This document shows positions 1 through 7,207 of a stretch of DNA of 20,163 bases, piece after piece. Made by a program: the position numbers and the translations under genes. The stretch comes from Desulfovibrionaceae bacterium. Lineage in GTDB: Bacteria; Pseudomonadota; Gammaproteobacteria; Burkholderiales; Burkholderiaceae_C. How positions within the stretch are numbered: the stretch's first letter is position 1; each line of letters opens with the position of its first letter. The notes under the pieces were generated by a model. The model searched no databases. It was given only the letters and a program-made list of their open reading frames with translations, and was not told the DNA's origin. Where the stretch lies: assembly GCA_009778355.1 (NCBI GenBank), contig WRJY01000328.1, forward strand, positions 1 to 20,163, written 5' to 3'.

Positions 1-261
1 CAGGTCGAGGCCGCGCGGCTGGCCCTGCAAGCCGGCGCCCCGCCCGACGCCGCCGACGCCCAGGGCCAAACCGCCCTGATGCTCGCCGCTGCCCGTGGCC
101 ACGCGCCCTTGGCCCGCCTGCTGCTGGCCGCCGGCGCCGCCCCCCGCCGCGCCGACCCCAGCGGCTTGACCGCCGCCGCCCACGCGCGCCGCGCCGGTCA
201 CGCGGCGCTGGCGCGCGAGATCGACAGCGCCGCCCGGCCCGGCGGCGCCGAATCTGAATAA
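1..261 (+). CDS. Ankyrin-repeat protein, C-terminal part
   Basis: The frame is open from the first base, so the gene begins before the window; only the last 86 codons are present. The translation carries ankyrin-type repeat signatures: an aspartate-glycine-like turn followed by QTALMLAAARGH, then ARLLLAAGA, and a second degenerate unit (SGLTAAAHARRAGHAALA). The last residues, rich in Ala, Gly and Glu, look like an unstructured tail. Ankyrin repeats are protein-binding scaffolds; the partner cannot be told from here. The gene ends just before the intergenic repeat pair and the prophage border, so it belongs to the host. Ankyrin membership is secure for about 60 residues; the size and role of the whole protein are unknown. 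Confidence 0.8.
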   Translation, partial: QVEAARLALQAGAPPDAADAQGQTALMLAAARGHAPLARLLLAAGAAPRRADPSGLTAAAHARRAGHAALAREIDSAARPGGAESE

Positions 262-291
262 TGAACGTCAATGTGAATATGAAACGCCGCA

Positions 292-415
292 CCCTCTCCC
301 CAACCCCTCTCCCGCAAGCGGGCGAGGGGTTTGCCTTGCTTTCCTCGCCCCTTGTGGAAGAAATGCCCGCTCTGCTCCCCTCGTCCGCTTGCGGGAGAGG
401 GACTGGGGGAGAGGG
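292..415. repeat. Inverted pair of REP-like repeats (BIME-like)
   Basis: Two copies of a 38-39 base element lie head to head, at 292-329 (plus) and 377-415 (minus), separated by 47 bases. Each contains CTCCCGCAAGCGGG, itself an inverted repeat, flanked by pyrimidine-rich CCCTCTCCCC and GAGGGG. The copies differ at only a few positions. The transcript could form a long cruciform and may help terminate the ankyrin gene. The form is that of REP/BIME elements common between genes of GC-rich proteobacteria. Confidence 0.75.
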
Positions 416-450
416 AAAACCGCTTTTAGCTTGAACCCAGGCTGATCAGA

Positions 451-525
451 GGTGAGATAAATGGAGGGCACGGGGTGCGATAAATCGGGATGTACAGGGA
501 CAGTCAGGGATGGAACGGGACGGGT
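451..525. other. Degenerate tandem sites, candidate prophage left end
   Basis: Two imperfect direct repeats of about 20 bases lie 23 bases apart: GGTGAGATAAATGGAGGGCA at 451-470 and GGTGCGATAAATCGGGATGT at 474-493. A more degenerate third unit (497-515) also carries GGGATG. Transposable phages of the Mu type carry arrays of ~22-base transposase-binding sites at their ends. A 13-base relative of the second unit lies inverted beyond the methylase at 16728-16740. The assignment as phage end is inference. Confidence 0.35.
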
Positions 526-572
526 TACTACAAACAACTTTCCCGACGCGAAACACGCGGCGCGCCACCAAA

Positions 573-1100
573 TCATCCGAGCAGCATGTCCTTGATGGCG
601 TCGATGATCTTCGTGCGTTCCTGAGGACACAGCGTGCCATCCAAACGGATCGGCAAGAACGGGCGCGCTGGTATGGTGACCTTGCGACCGCGTCCTGCCT
701 GGCCGCCGAACTGGTGGATGGCAGCATACACCGGCGACGCCCCTACCACCAACTCGTTCGAACTGGCCCGCGCCACGATCTGGCGGCGTAGGTCTCCTGA
801 CTTGCCGATCAGCGGTCTCTTGGTTGCCAAGCGGCGCAGCCCGGCGGCGTTGAGATCGCCGGACTTCTTGCGGTAGCCACTGCCCAGCCAGGCGGCCAAT
901 GTGGATGGCGCGTTGGCCTTCCAGGGCGTGCCGTCCGGAGCTTGCCCCACAGGCGATATATCGAAGCGCGCCTTGGTGCGCTCCACCATGTCATCGCCAA
1001 TGGCCTGAAGCGCAGGCTGTAAGTCGCCGAGCTTTTCGGCCAAGCGTTTCAGCAGGGATTGAACCTCTTCGTCTTGAACTTGGATGCTGAAGCTGGGCAT
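573..1100 (-). CDS. Mu gpG-like virion morphogenesis protein
   Basis: This 175-residue protein resembles the phage virion morphogenesis family (Mu gpG type; in Mu the related product acts in tail completion/head-tail joining). Features seen: N-terminal segment with LLKRLAEKLGDLQPALQAIG, then the family-like stretch ARFDISPVGQAPDGTPWK, SGDLRRQI, and a C-terminal VYAAIHQFGGQAGRG followed by IPARPFLPI. The start at 1100 is preferred over a start at 1127 because an AGGTG ribosome-binding site lies just before it and the family begins near MPSFSIQV. The gene is complete at its C-terminus and is the last gene of the inverted head block, directly after the F remnant. A tRNA-shaped element fills the F-G gap on the other strand. 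Confidence 0.85.
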   Translation of the reverse strand: MPSFSIQVQDEEVQSLLKRLAEKLGDLQPALQAIGDDMVERTKARFDISPVGQAPDGTPWKANAPSTLAAWLGSGYRKKSGDLNAAGLRRLATKRPLIGKSGDLRRQIVARASSNELVVGASPVYAAIHQFGGQAGRGRKVTIPARPFLPIRLDGTLCPQERTKIIDAIKDMLLG

Positions 1101-1111
1101 AATGCACCTGT

Positions 1112-1188
1112 AGGCGGTTGTTTCCAATAGGTAAGGGTTAAGGGCTTACGGCCCTTATGATCCGGTTCAAATCCGGCGCCGCCTACCT
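1112..1188 (+). tRNA. tRNA-like element (anticodon TAC position), possibly degenerate
   Basis: 77 bases fold as a near-complete tRNA. Acceptor stem AGGCGGT (1112-1118) pairs with GCCGCCT (1178-1184), with one G-U pair. A perfect 5-bp anticodon stem AAGGG/CCCTT (1140-1144 and 1152-1156) encloses a 7-base loop CTTACGG with T33, so the anticodon would read TAC (Val). A 5-base variable region follows. The T arm has four G-C pairs around the canonical loop TTCAAAT (1166-1172). The 3' end reads ACCT, not ACCA. The D arm is weak: only three pairs, two of them G-U, although GG is present in its loop. It runs against the surrounding phage genes and overlaps the F stop codon. It may be a decayed tRNA, a tRNA mimic or chance; the three good stems argue against chance. 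Confidence 0.4.
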
Positions 1189-2131
1189 ACCTTCTCGGCA
1201 GTGGCACCATGTAGGGCTCAGTGATGTTGGCCTGATCTACCACGCCGCCCGTCTGCACAAAGTTGGACACGATCCGGTCGCGGACGCCGTTGAAGCGACC
1301 CTTCTCGTTGTAGTTAACCCGCACCACTACCTTGCCCCAGCGCGCGCCCAGGTCGATGGCGTAAACCAGAGCCCGATCATTGGTGTCCAGGAAAGGTTCG
1401 GCGGTCTCCAGCAGGCGCGGCAGGTCGCGCCACACTGACAGCGGTATGGCGGTGCCGCTGGCGACCTTGGAATCGCGCACCGCATGCAGCAACTCCGTGT
1501 CGCGCATCCACACGGCCGCATTGTCCAGAATCACGCCATGCTGACTGGCCAACGCCTGCACGGTGGCCGGGGCCATGGCGTACACGCGGATGGCCTCGTT
1601 GGTCGCGCGCATGGCGCTGACCGCTCTGTCTACCATCGAACGCCAGCGCACCAGCAGCTCAGCGGCCAGCACTGGCCGCAACTCTTGCCACATGACCGCG
1701 CCAATGGGGGCATCCAAGGCCAGCAGCTTGTCATCCACGAAGCGCTGCCAAGACCAATCAGTGGCCGCGCCTGGCGCATGGTCGAACCCTTTGTCGATTC
1801 CAACCTGGGCGCCTGTCTTCGGGTCGATGGCGTCCCAGCCCTCGGGCGGCTCGCCCAGGCCCGCGCGGGCGCTGGCCTCGCCCTCGCGCTTGCTCACGGC
1901 AACAACGCGGCACTGGCAGCCATAGCCATTGGGCGCGAAGTGGGTGTCCCAAAACGGATGGTCGTGGGGCAGCGTCAGGCCGTGCCACTCCAGATGGAGC
2001 GGGCGCGGGTGTGTCACCGCGTGTGAATGCAGGTAGCGCCAATACGGCCGCAGGCGCAGGTAGCCCGGCTCCAGCATCTGCTTGCGGCGGCCCGCCCAGT
2101 ACGACGTGCTCATATTGGTCTGGTAGATCAC
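1187..2131 (-). pseudogene. Mu F-like minor head protein, N-terminus deleted
   Basis: The frame carries the MuF/SPP1 gp7 core: RVIYQTNMSTSYWAGRRKQM, then HPFWDTHFAPNGYGCQCRV with its conserved NGxGCxC motif, about 314 residues in all. The C-terminal ~110 residues (VWRDLPRLLETAE through KVVVRVNYNEK) look like the extra C-terminal domain often fused to MuF proteins, some of which are toxin-like nucleases; that is tentative. Family members usually have 100-170 further residues in front of this core. Here the upstream codons in frame are low-complexity Ala/Arg/Gly and overlap the portal gene in another frame, as expected of shadow sequence. The portal stop TGA shares bases with a GTG at 2131 (GTGA), which could allow restart, but no ribosome-binding site is seen. 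F normally joins the portal and is packaged in the procapsid; this copy is probably non-functional. Confidence 0.7.
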
Positions 2132-3501
2132 CCGCGCGCGCCAGGCCCGGCCTTCGGGGCTGCCGGCGCGGCCACGGGCGGCATGGCCGTCAGCGCGGCC
2201 AGGGCCGCCGCGCCGGGCTGGGGCTGCGCTGCCACACCCAGCACCGCTTCGCCCTCTTGCGGCATCGGGATGCCGAGCTTCTCGTGCGCCCACTTGACAG
2301 TGGGCTGAACGCCGATGCTGACCAGTTTGGGCAGCGCATCGGCGTAGGCCGTCAAATCTTCGGACTCCTGCGCGTTGAGCTGGAACTGCGGGCAGCGGCG
2401 CGGGCCGTCGGGCGCCAGGCCGTTGAGGGCGGCCACGGCATAGACCAGTTCGCGCGTCAGCGTGGCGTTGATTTGCCGGATGTCAGCGTCGCGCAGGTCT
2501 TTGCGCACCTCGTTGTGCACCAGGCCCAGCGCGTTGGTGCTGCTCTTGCCGTCGGCGCCGCTGGTCAGCGTGCCGCCCAGAATTACCTTGGATTGGTTTT
2601 TTTCGCACCAATCGATCATCGCCACGAACGCATCCGGGTCGCCGGTGGCCGCGTCCTTGAACTCCAACAACATGCCATCTGGCACGATTCCCGCCGCGTT
2701 GTGGCCGATGCTGGCCAGCGCGCGCAACAGCGTGGCCTTGTCCTTTTCGGTGGCGCTGGACGGATATTTGCCAATGCGCAGCGGGATGCCGTAAATCTCC
2801 AGGAATTCGGCCAGGTCGCCAACGCTGTAGTTCTTGAACAGGTAGGTCCACACCAGTTGCCGGAACAGTGCCGAACGCTCCAGGTAGCCGCTCTTGGCCT
2901 TATGGACGTGGGTGAGCCAGCCGAACGGGCGCAGCGGTTCGCCGACAGCGCCGTCGGCATCCATCGTGTAGGTGCGCAGGCGCAGTTCCTGCTGGTAGCC
3001 GCGATGCAAGGTGAACCAGCTTTGCGGGCGATGCGTCAGCGTCTTGGGCAGCCAGAAGCCGCCCACGCGGTGCCACTCTATTTCCAGGCACGCAAAGCCC
3101 TTGCCGATGGCGTCGGTCACATCGAACAGCATGTCCTCGAAGCCGTCGATCTCTTGCAGCAACTCATCAAGTTGCTCGGCTGCCTTCTGCTCGGCGGCGC
3201 TGGGGGATTTTTGCGGCGGCGTGACTTCCCATTCCAGGATGCAGGCGCGTCGGCGCTTGTTCATCTCGCTGGCGATGTGGCCGTCCTTTTCTTCCATGTC
3301 CTCGAACAGGTCGGATTGGGCCGTCATGTCGCCGGTTTCGGCGGCGTCGAGGATTTGCGCCAGGCGGCTGGGCGTGAGGCCGCGCGTGGGGTGCGTTTGC
3401 AGCTCGCGTTGCAGCGACGTGAGCTGCGCCGTCTGCGGCGTTGCCATATCGGGCATTTGCATGGGCTGCCCGTCGGGGCCGAGGATGCGTGAGGTAGCCA
3501 T
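2128..3501 (-). CDS. Portal protein, DUF935/Mu gp29-like, C-terminus truncated
   Basis: 457 residues from the preferred start at 3501 (MATSRILGPDGQPM, preceded by GGTGA six bases upstream); an ATG at 3513 would overlap the terminase stop. Family features: LTPSRLAQILDAAETGD, DLFEDMEEKDGHIASEMNKRR, VTDAIGKGFACLEIEW, HRPQSWFTL, a FLEIYGIPLRIGKYP stretch, and the late segment KLGIPMPQEGEAVL. The portal forms the ring at the head vertex through which DNA is packed. The protein ends in an Ala/Pro-rich linker and stops where the F frame takes over, about 50 residues short of the family's usual ~500-510. A deletion therefore seems to have removed its tail together with the start of F. The core fold may still be intact. 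Confidence 0.85.
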   Translation of the reverse strand: MATSRILGPDGQPMQMPDMATPQTAQLTSLQRELQTHPTRGLTPSRLAQILDAAETGDMTAQSDLFEDMEEKDGHIASEMNKRRRACILEWEVTPPQKSPSAAEQKAAEQLDELLQEIDGFEDMLFDVTDAIGKGFACLEIEWHRVGGFWLPKTLTHRPQSWFTLHRGYQQELRLRTYTMDADGAVGEPLRPFGWLTHVHKAKSGYLERSALFRQLVWTYLFKNYSVGDLAEFLEIYGIPLRIGKYPSSATEKDKATLLRALASIGHNAAGIVPDGMLLEFKDAATGDPDAFVAMIDWCEKNQSKVILGGTLTSGADGKSSTNALGLVHNEVRKDLRDADIRQINATLTRELVYAVAALNGLAPDGPRRCPQFQLNAQESEDLTAYADALPKLVSIGVQPTVKWAHEKLGIPMPQEGEAVLGVAAQPQPGAAALAALTAMPPVAAPAAPKAGPGARG

Positions 3502-3506
3502 TTCAG

Positions 3507-4970
3507 TCACCATGTGGCGCAGTGTTCAGGCGCGGCAAAGTCGTCGCCCGCGTATTGATCTTCGGCGCGCATTGCAAAGCGCGGCGCGGCATTCGTAAGG
3601 TTGTCGAAGCCGCGCGGATGGGTGGGCGCGGCGGTGAATTCGATCGGGCCGCTGGCGCCGCCCGCCGCGTTCAGCGCCAGAAAGCAGGCCCAGGTGCGGT
3701 CGGCGTGGCCCGCGCCATCGCGCTCGGCCACGAAGCGCGGCGTGCCCGTGGGGCCGGTTTCCTTGCGCAACTTGTGCAGGTCGGCGCGCAGCACGGCGTT
3801 GCCTTCAGGGATGCGGATGCGCCGATCTTCAAACGCCTCTTTGCCGCCGGTGGCCAGCGTCAGCTTGTTGGGGGCGGTGAACAGCACGCCTTCCACGCGC
3901 GTGGTTCCGTGACGGCGCTGGGCGTCTTCCACGGGCTTTTCGCCCATGCCGGTTTGGTCCATGCACACGCGCAGCACGCGGTAACGCGCGAATACCTCAT
4001 CGAGCAGCGCATCCTGATCGGAGAATTTGGCGCGCTTGCGCTCGATGATCTCACGCGTCCAATACACGTCGCCCACCTGCTCAATCACCCAAATCACGAA
4101 CAAGTCTTTGCGCGCGCCAATGTCCACGCCCACGTAGCAGGGGCCGCCCGTGTAGTGCTGGGGCGCGCCGGCCAGGGCGTCTTCGCAGGAAGCGATCAAC
4201 TCGAACGACAGCCAGGCGCTGGCCTCGTCGATCCACTTCAACTCGAACTCCTGCGCCCACAGGTCTTCATCGCCAGCGCCCTTGCGCAACTGCTCGATGT
4301 CGCGCGGCAGGCCATCAGCAACGGCCTGGTAGATATCGGTCGAATGGCGGCTCCAGCCGTCGCCTACGCCCGTCATCAACTCATAGAACTTGTTGCCCTT
4401 GCCGTTGGGCGTGCTGATGACGCGCAGCTTCAGGCCGGGCTTGCTGATGACCGGAAACAGCGCGCGCCAAATGGCGCGGCTGTCCTGGTGGAAAGCGAAC
4501 TCATCGAGCAGCACGTTGGCTGAAAAGCCCCGCGCCGTGTCCGGGTTGGCCGGCAGCGCTGTGATGCGGCTGCCGCCGGGCGTTTCCACTTCCAGGCTGC
4601 GGATGCTGGCGTCGAACGGCGCGTCGAACTCCCTGAAGCCTGCCTGCATGGCGCGCAGGTGCAGCTTGACGCCCTCGTTCATCGCCTCGCGCGCCTGCCG
4701 CTCGCCACGGCTCAGAATCACCCATCGCTCGCGCCGCCCGGCGGCCTCGGCGCGGGCCACGTCGAGTGCGATTTCCAGCGTGCTGGTGAAGGTTTTGCCG
4801 CACTGGCGCGCGAACATGGCGATCTTGAAGCGGCTGTCGTCCAGCAGCCAGCGGCGCTGGTAGGCGAGCAAGGACAAAGCGGGCTGGACGATACCGCCCC
4901 CATCCCGGCCTTCCCCCAGTGGGGAAAGGGCAACCTTTTTGCGCTCGCGCGCAAGATGCTCAGAGGTCAT
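3507..4970 (-). CDS. Terminase large subunit, Mu gp28-like
   Basis: 487 residues. The ATPase domain shows Walker A-like ARQCGKT (about residues 53-59), Walker B with catalytic acid VLLDEFAF (about 153-160) and a coupling motif RVISTPNGKGNKFYE. The C-terminal RNase H-like nuclease domain begins at YVGVDIGARKDLFVIWV, and later acidic residues lie in CMDQTGMGEK and in the ERDGAGHADR region. This motor packs DNA into the prohead and cuts it. The start at 4970 overlaps the small subunit stop by 11 bases. Residues about 13-26 are encoded by a REP-like repeat (4896-4933) lying in frame before the native-looking LLAYQRRWLLDDSRFKIAMF. The catalytic core appears whole, but the extra N-terminus is unusual. 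Confidence 0.9.
   Translation of the reverse strand: MTSEHLARERKKVALSPLGEGRDGGGIVQPALSLLAYQRRWLLDDSRFKIAMFARQCGKTFTSTLEIALDVARAEAAGRRERWVILSRGERQAREAMNEGVKLHLRAMQAGFREFDAPFDASIRSLEVETPGGSRITALPANPDTARGFSANVLLDEFAFHQDSRAIWRALFPVISKPGLKLRVISTPNGKGNKFYELMTGVGDGWSRHSTDIYQAVADGLPRDIEQLRKGAGDEDLWAQEFELKWIDEASAWLSFELIASCEDALAGAPQHYTGGPCYVGVDIGARKDLFVIWVIEQVGDVYWTREIIERKRAKFSDQDALLDEVFARYRVLRVCMDQTGMGEKPVEDAQRRHGTTRVEGVLFTAPNKLTLATGGKEAFEDRRIRIPEGNAVLRADLHKLRKETGPTGTPRFVAERDGAGHADRTWACFLALNAAGGASGPIEFTAAPTHPRGFDNLTNAAPRFAMRAEDQYAGDDFAAPEHCATW
4896..4933 (-). repeat. REP-like repeat inside the terminase 5' end
   Basis: Read on the minus strand, this stretch contains CTTTCCCCACTGGGGGAAGG followed by CCGGGATGGGGGCGG. 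It closely matches the plus-strand sequence at 11864-11897 (CCTTCCCCCGTTGGGGGAAG, then GCTGGGATGGGGGC). It has an internal inverted repeat (TTCCCC/GGGGAA) and keeps the terminase frame open. It belongs to the same kind of short interspersed element as the tandem copies before the NlpC gene. Confidence 0.7.
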
Positions 4971-5520
4971 ACGCCGTCTTGATGACGCGCGCCAGCACCT
5001 CCTGCGGCACCTCGCCGGTTTTACCCAACTCGTCCAGCTTGGCGCGCTGCTCTTCCAGCAGCTTCTTGCGAGCGGCTTCTTCCACTTCGGCCTGAAACTT
5101 CTTCAGGTTCACGCTTGATCGCGTGAGTGTGGCGATGTTCTTGGCCGCGCTGCTCAACATTGCCACGCGGTCCTGCTGGTCGATATCTTCATCGCTCGCC
5201 TCTTGCAGCGACAAGATCGCCTCGAACAGTTCGGTTTGCACCAGTGCCGTCAGCGCCTCGCTGCGCGCGTCCTTGTCGTCGCCGGCCTGCGCCTGAATCA
5301 GCTTGGCCGCCTCGGTACTGGCGCGAATAGCCGCCAGGCGCCGCTCCAGCTTCGCCCCATAGCGGTGCAGTGCGCTGCGGCTGGGAAGCTGTTCGTGCGG
5401 AAAACGCCGCTCCAACTCGGCGCGCAGTTCGTCCAGCGTGAACGCGCCTTGCGCCAGAATCGCGTCAATGCAGCCCTTGACCGTGTCCGGCAAGCGGCTG
5501 ATGCTGCTCTTGCGGCCCAT
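4960..5520 (-). CDS. Terminase small subunit, DUF3486/Mu gp27-like
   Basis: 186 residues beginning MGRKSSISRLPDTVKGCIDA, typical of the Mu gp27/DUF3486 family: a short DNA-binding-like N-terminal domain (FTLDELRAELERRFP, then SRSALHRYGAKLERR) and a long helical, probably coiled-coil C-terminus rich in Ala, Glu and Lys. Small terminase subunits recognise phage DNA and recruit the large subunit. The ATG at 5520 has AAAGG nine bases upstream. A GTG at 5529 overlaps the upstream stop as GTGA, but AAAGG directly abuts it, so 5520 is preferred. The gene overlaps the large subunit start, as expected for a coupled pair. Confidence 0.85.
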   Translation of the reverse strand: MGRKSSISRLPDTVKGCIDAILAQGAFTLDELRAELERRFPHEQLPSRSALHRYGAKLERRLAAIRASTEAAKLIQAQAGDDKDARSEALTALVQTELFEAILSLQEASDEDIDQQDRVAMLSSAAKNIATLTRSSVNLKKFQAEVEEAARKKLLEEQRAKLDELGKTGEVPQEVLARVIKTAYDL

Positions 5521-5525
5521 GGCGG

Positions 5526-5858
5526 TCACCCTTTCGGCGGACGCAAGATGCCCGGATCAACGGGCACCGTGTACTCAGCCACGTCGATGCCATGCCGCGT
5601 CAGGTCAGCACTGACCTGCCCCAGCTCATCGGTGAACACTTTGAGCAACTCGCGGCTTTCAAGGTAATCAAGCTCGCGCCTGACCTCCATCTCAGTGGCA
5701 TCGGCAAATTCGCCCTTCACCACGCCCAGCAACATACGCAGCGTGGCGCGCGCCGGGCGCGCGATGTTGGCCGTGAGCAGCAATACCTGGGCGTGCAGGC
5801 CATAGGTTGGGGTGAGCAAAGCAAAGCCCAACAACAACCAAAACCGGAATCGCAACAT
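5526..5858 (-). CDS. Chimera: secretion-signal-like N-terminus on a Mu gp26-like protein
   Basis: The 110-residue reading frame starts one base into the holin stop codon (TGATG), a normal coupling for the next lysis gene. Residues 1-24 (MLRFRFWLLLGFALLTPTYG then LHAQ) look like a secretion signal. From about residue 26 it becomes a Mu gp26-like winged-helix protein: LLTANIARPARATLRMLL, MEVRRELDYLESRELLKV, and SADLTRHGIDVAEYTVPVDP ending GILRPPK. A cytoplasmic DNA-binding-like body should not carry a secretion signal. The simplest reading is that a deletion joined the start of a lysis gene (endolysin or transglycosylase) to the body of gp26, removing what lay between. A REP-like repeat encodes part of the hydrophobic segment. 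The chimera probably has no function. Confidence 0.6.
   Translation of the reverse strand: MLRFRFWLLLGFALLTPTYGLHAQVLLLTANIARPARATLRMLLGVVKGEFADATEMEVRRELDYLESRELLKVFTDELGQVSADLTRHGIDVAEYTVPVDPGILRPPKG
5805..5838 (-). repeat. REP-like repeat at the holin/gp26 junction
   Basis: On the minus strand the stretch reads GTTGTTGGGCTTTGCTTTGC then TCACCCCAACCTATG. It matches the two inverted units at 7080-7166 (TTGTTGGGC...TCACCCCAACCTA). It encodes LLLGFALLTPTYG in the chimeric gene and lies at the point where lysis-gene-like and gp26-like sequences meet. Confidence 0.65.
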
Positions 5859-6244
5859 CAAGCCCCCAGCCCCACCGCCAGCATCGTTGCCGCCACGATG
5901 ATGGCGCGCCGCAGCATTGCGGAGGCCATCAGCAGCGGCTGCGAATCGGCCACGGCTTCCAACTGGCACACGTCATCGCTGCCATTGCACATAATCTCTT
6001 CCGGCGGCGGGTCTTCGGCTGATGCCTCCGGTAAAAATTCATCAGGACGCGCGTAGGGGAACAGGCTGTGGTCAATCCAATAGCCCGCCACTGCGGCCAT
6101 CGAGACAAGACTCAGCTTGTACAGGCTCACCGGCAACTGCTGCGGCGCCATTAGCCATACCAGCAGTGCCAACAGCAGCGCGGCCAGCAGCCAGTCAGTC
6201 ATGCGCCACTTGGGTTTCCAAAGAGTTTTGATCGGGTTTTGCAC
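5858..6244 (-). CDS. Putative phage holin
   Basis: 128 residues with two to three membrane segments: DWLLAALLLALLVWLMAP (about 17-34), LSLVSMAAVAGYWIDHSLF (about 44-62), and a C-terminal IIVAATMLAVGLG segment (about 114-126). An acidic loop (about 67-95) contains two cysteines. The layout and the WKPKWRMTDW opening resemble putative holins found just before lysis genes in Mu-like prophages of Burkholderiales. A holin forms inner-membrane holes that release or activate the endolysin. The start is GTG at 6244, with GGAG eight bases upstream. No endolysin or spanin follows, so the lysis cassette is incomplete. The gene faces away from the truncated T gene across the inversion junction. Confidence 0.7.
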   Translation of the reverse strand: MQNPIKTLWKPKWRMTDWLLAALLLALLVWLMAPQQLPVSLYKLSLVSMAAVAGYWIDHSLFPYARPDEFLPEASAEDPPPEEIMCNGSDDVCQLEAVADSQPLLMASAMLRRAIIVAATMLAVGLGA

Positions 6245-6312
6245 GGCTTGGGCTCCATCGGGTTGGGCTGAAAACGCACCGCGCCCGCTGGCTCCTATGC
6301 CGCCAGTCAGGC

Positions 6313-7068
6313 AACCTGCGCGAATGGCTGGGCGACCGCGTGGTGCACGCCATCGGCAACCACGGCTACACCATCAAGAACAGGCCGTTCGAGCTGACCG
6401 TTGGCGTGCCGCGCACCGCCATCGAAGACGACCAGTACGGCATCTACGCGCCGCTGATGACCGAAATGGGCCGCGCGGTGGACGCGCACCCTGACCAGTT
6501 GGTGTTCGGCCTGCTCAAGGCCGGCTTCGAGGCGCTGTGCTATGACGGCAAGCCGTTCTTCAGCGCCGAGCACCCGGTGCTCAACGAGCGCGACAAGGTA
6601 GTCAGCCAAAGCAACATCACGGGCAGCCCGGCCGCCGCCGGCCCGGCCTGGTACGTGCTGGAAACGCGCCGCGCCATCCGCCCGCTGATCTACCAAAACC
6701 GCAAGGCACCCAACTTCGTGGCGCTGACTGCCGAGACCGATGACAACGTGTTCAACCGCTCGCAGTACGTCTATGGCGTTGATGCGCGGCGCAACGCGGG
6801 CTTCGGCTTCTGGCAACTCGCACAGGCGTCCAAAGAGGCTTTGACTGGCGACACGCTTAAGGCGGCGATCACGGCCATCGAAACGCGCACCGGCGACAAG
6901 GGCCGCCCGCTGGGCATCGCGCCCAACCTGCTGGTCGTGCCCAAGGCGCTGCGCTGGCAGGCCACGCAACTGCTCAACAGCGACCTGGTGCCCAACGCCG
7001 CCGGAACCGCGACCGAGAGCAACGTGCTGAAAGGTGCGCTGACCTTGCTGGTCGCCGACTGGCTGTGA
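6313..7068 (+). pseudogene. Major head protein, Mu gpT-like, N-terminus deleted
   Basis: The frame carries gpT-family sequence from LREWLGDRVVHAIGNHGYTI onward: FELTVGVPRTAIEDDQYGIY, APLMTEMGRAVDAHPDQLVF, GKPFFSAEHPVL, RPLIYQNRKAPNFVALT, PLGIAPNLLVVPKALRWQA and the C-terminal LVADWL. Mu gpT is about 300 residues; about 250 remain. Sequence before 6313 (from a TGA at 6229) does not look like gpT and has no ATG. The first usable codons are GTG at 6340 and 6343, without a ribosome-binding site. gpT forms the capsid shell; losing the N-terminal arm and the start site should abolish it. The usual upstream neighbour, the protease/scaffold gene I, is missing. The break coincides with the inversion junction. 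Confidence 0.8.
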
Positions 7069-7079
7069 CGTAACGCCGC

Positions 7080-7166
7080 TTGTTGGGCATCGCCTTCGGC
7101 TCACCCCAACCTATCCACGTAACGAGCCTGTAGGTTGGCGGTGAGCGTAGCGAACCCCAACGATGG
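7080..7166. repeat. Inverted pair of REP-like repeats between T and gp36
   Basis: Two imperfect inverted units, 7080-7114 (TTGTTGGGC then GGCTCACCCCAACCTA) and 7130-7166 (GTAGGTTGGCGGTGAGCGTA then GCGAACCCCAAC), are separated by about 15 bases. They form a BIME-like structure. A third relative lies at 5805-5838. Mu relatives often carry a small gene here (gp35 position); none is visible. The downstream gp36-like gene lacks a clear ribosome-binding site. Confidence 0.7.
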
Positions 7167-7207
7167 AGGCCACCCGGCAACCCGATTTTTGAAAAACGCA
7201 TCCCGTC

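Noticed and set aside
268..630. 120-codon minus-strand frame across the left intergenic region
   Set aside because: It runs through the inverted repeat pair and the end of the G gene, has no domain and no start signals.
2011..3492. Open frame of 493 codons on the plus strand opposite the portal gene
   Set aside because: The composition is Arg/Gln/Gly/Ala-rich without domains, while the opposite strand encodes a clear portal protein with family motifs.
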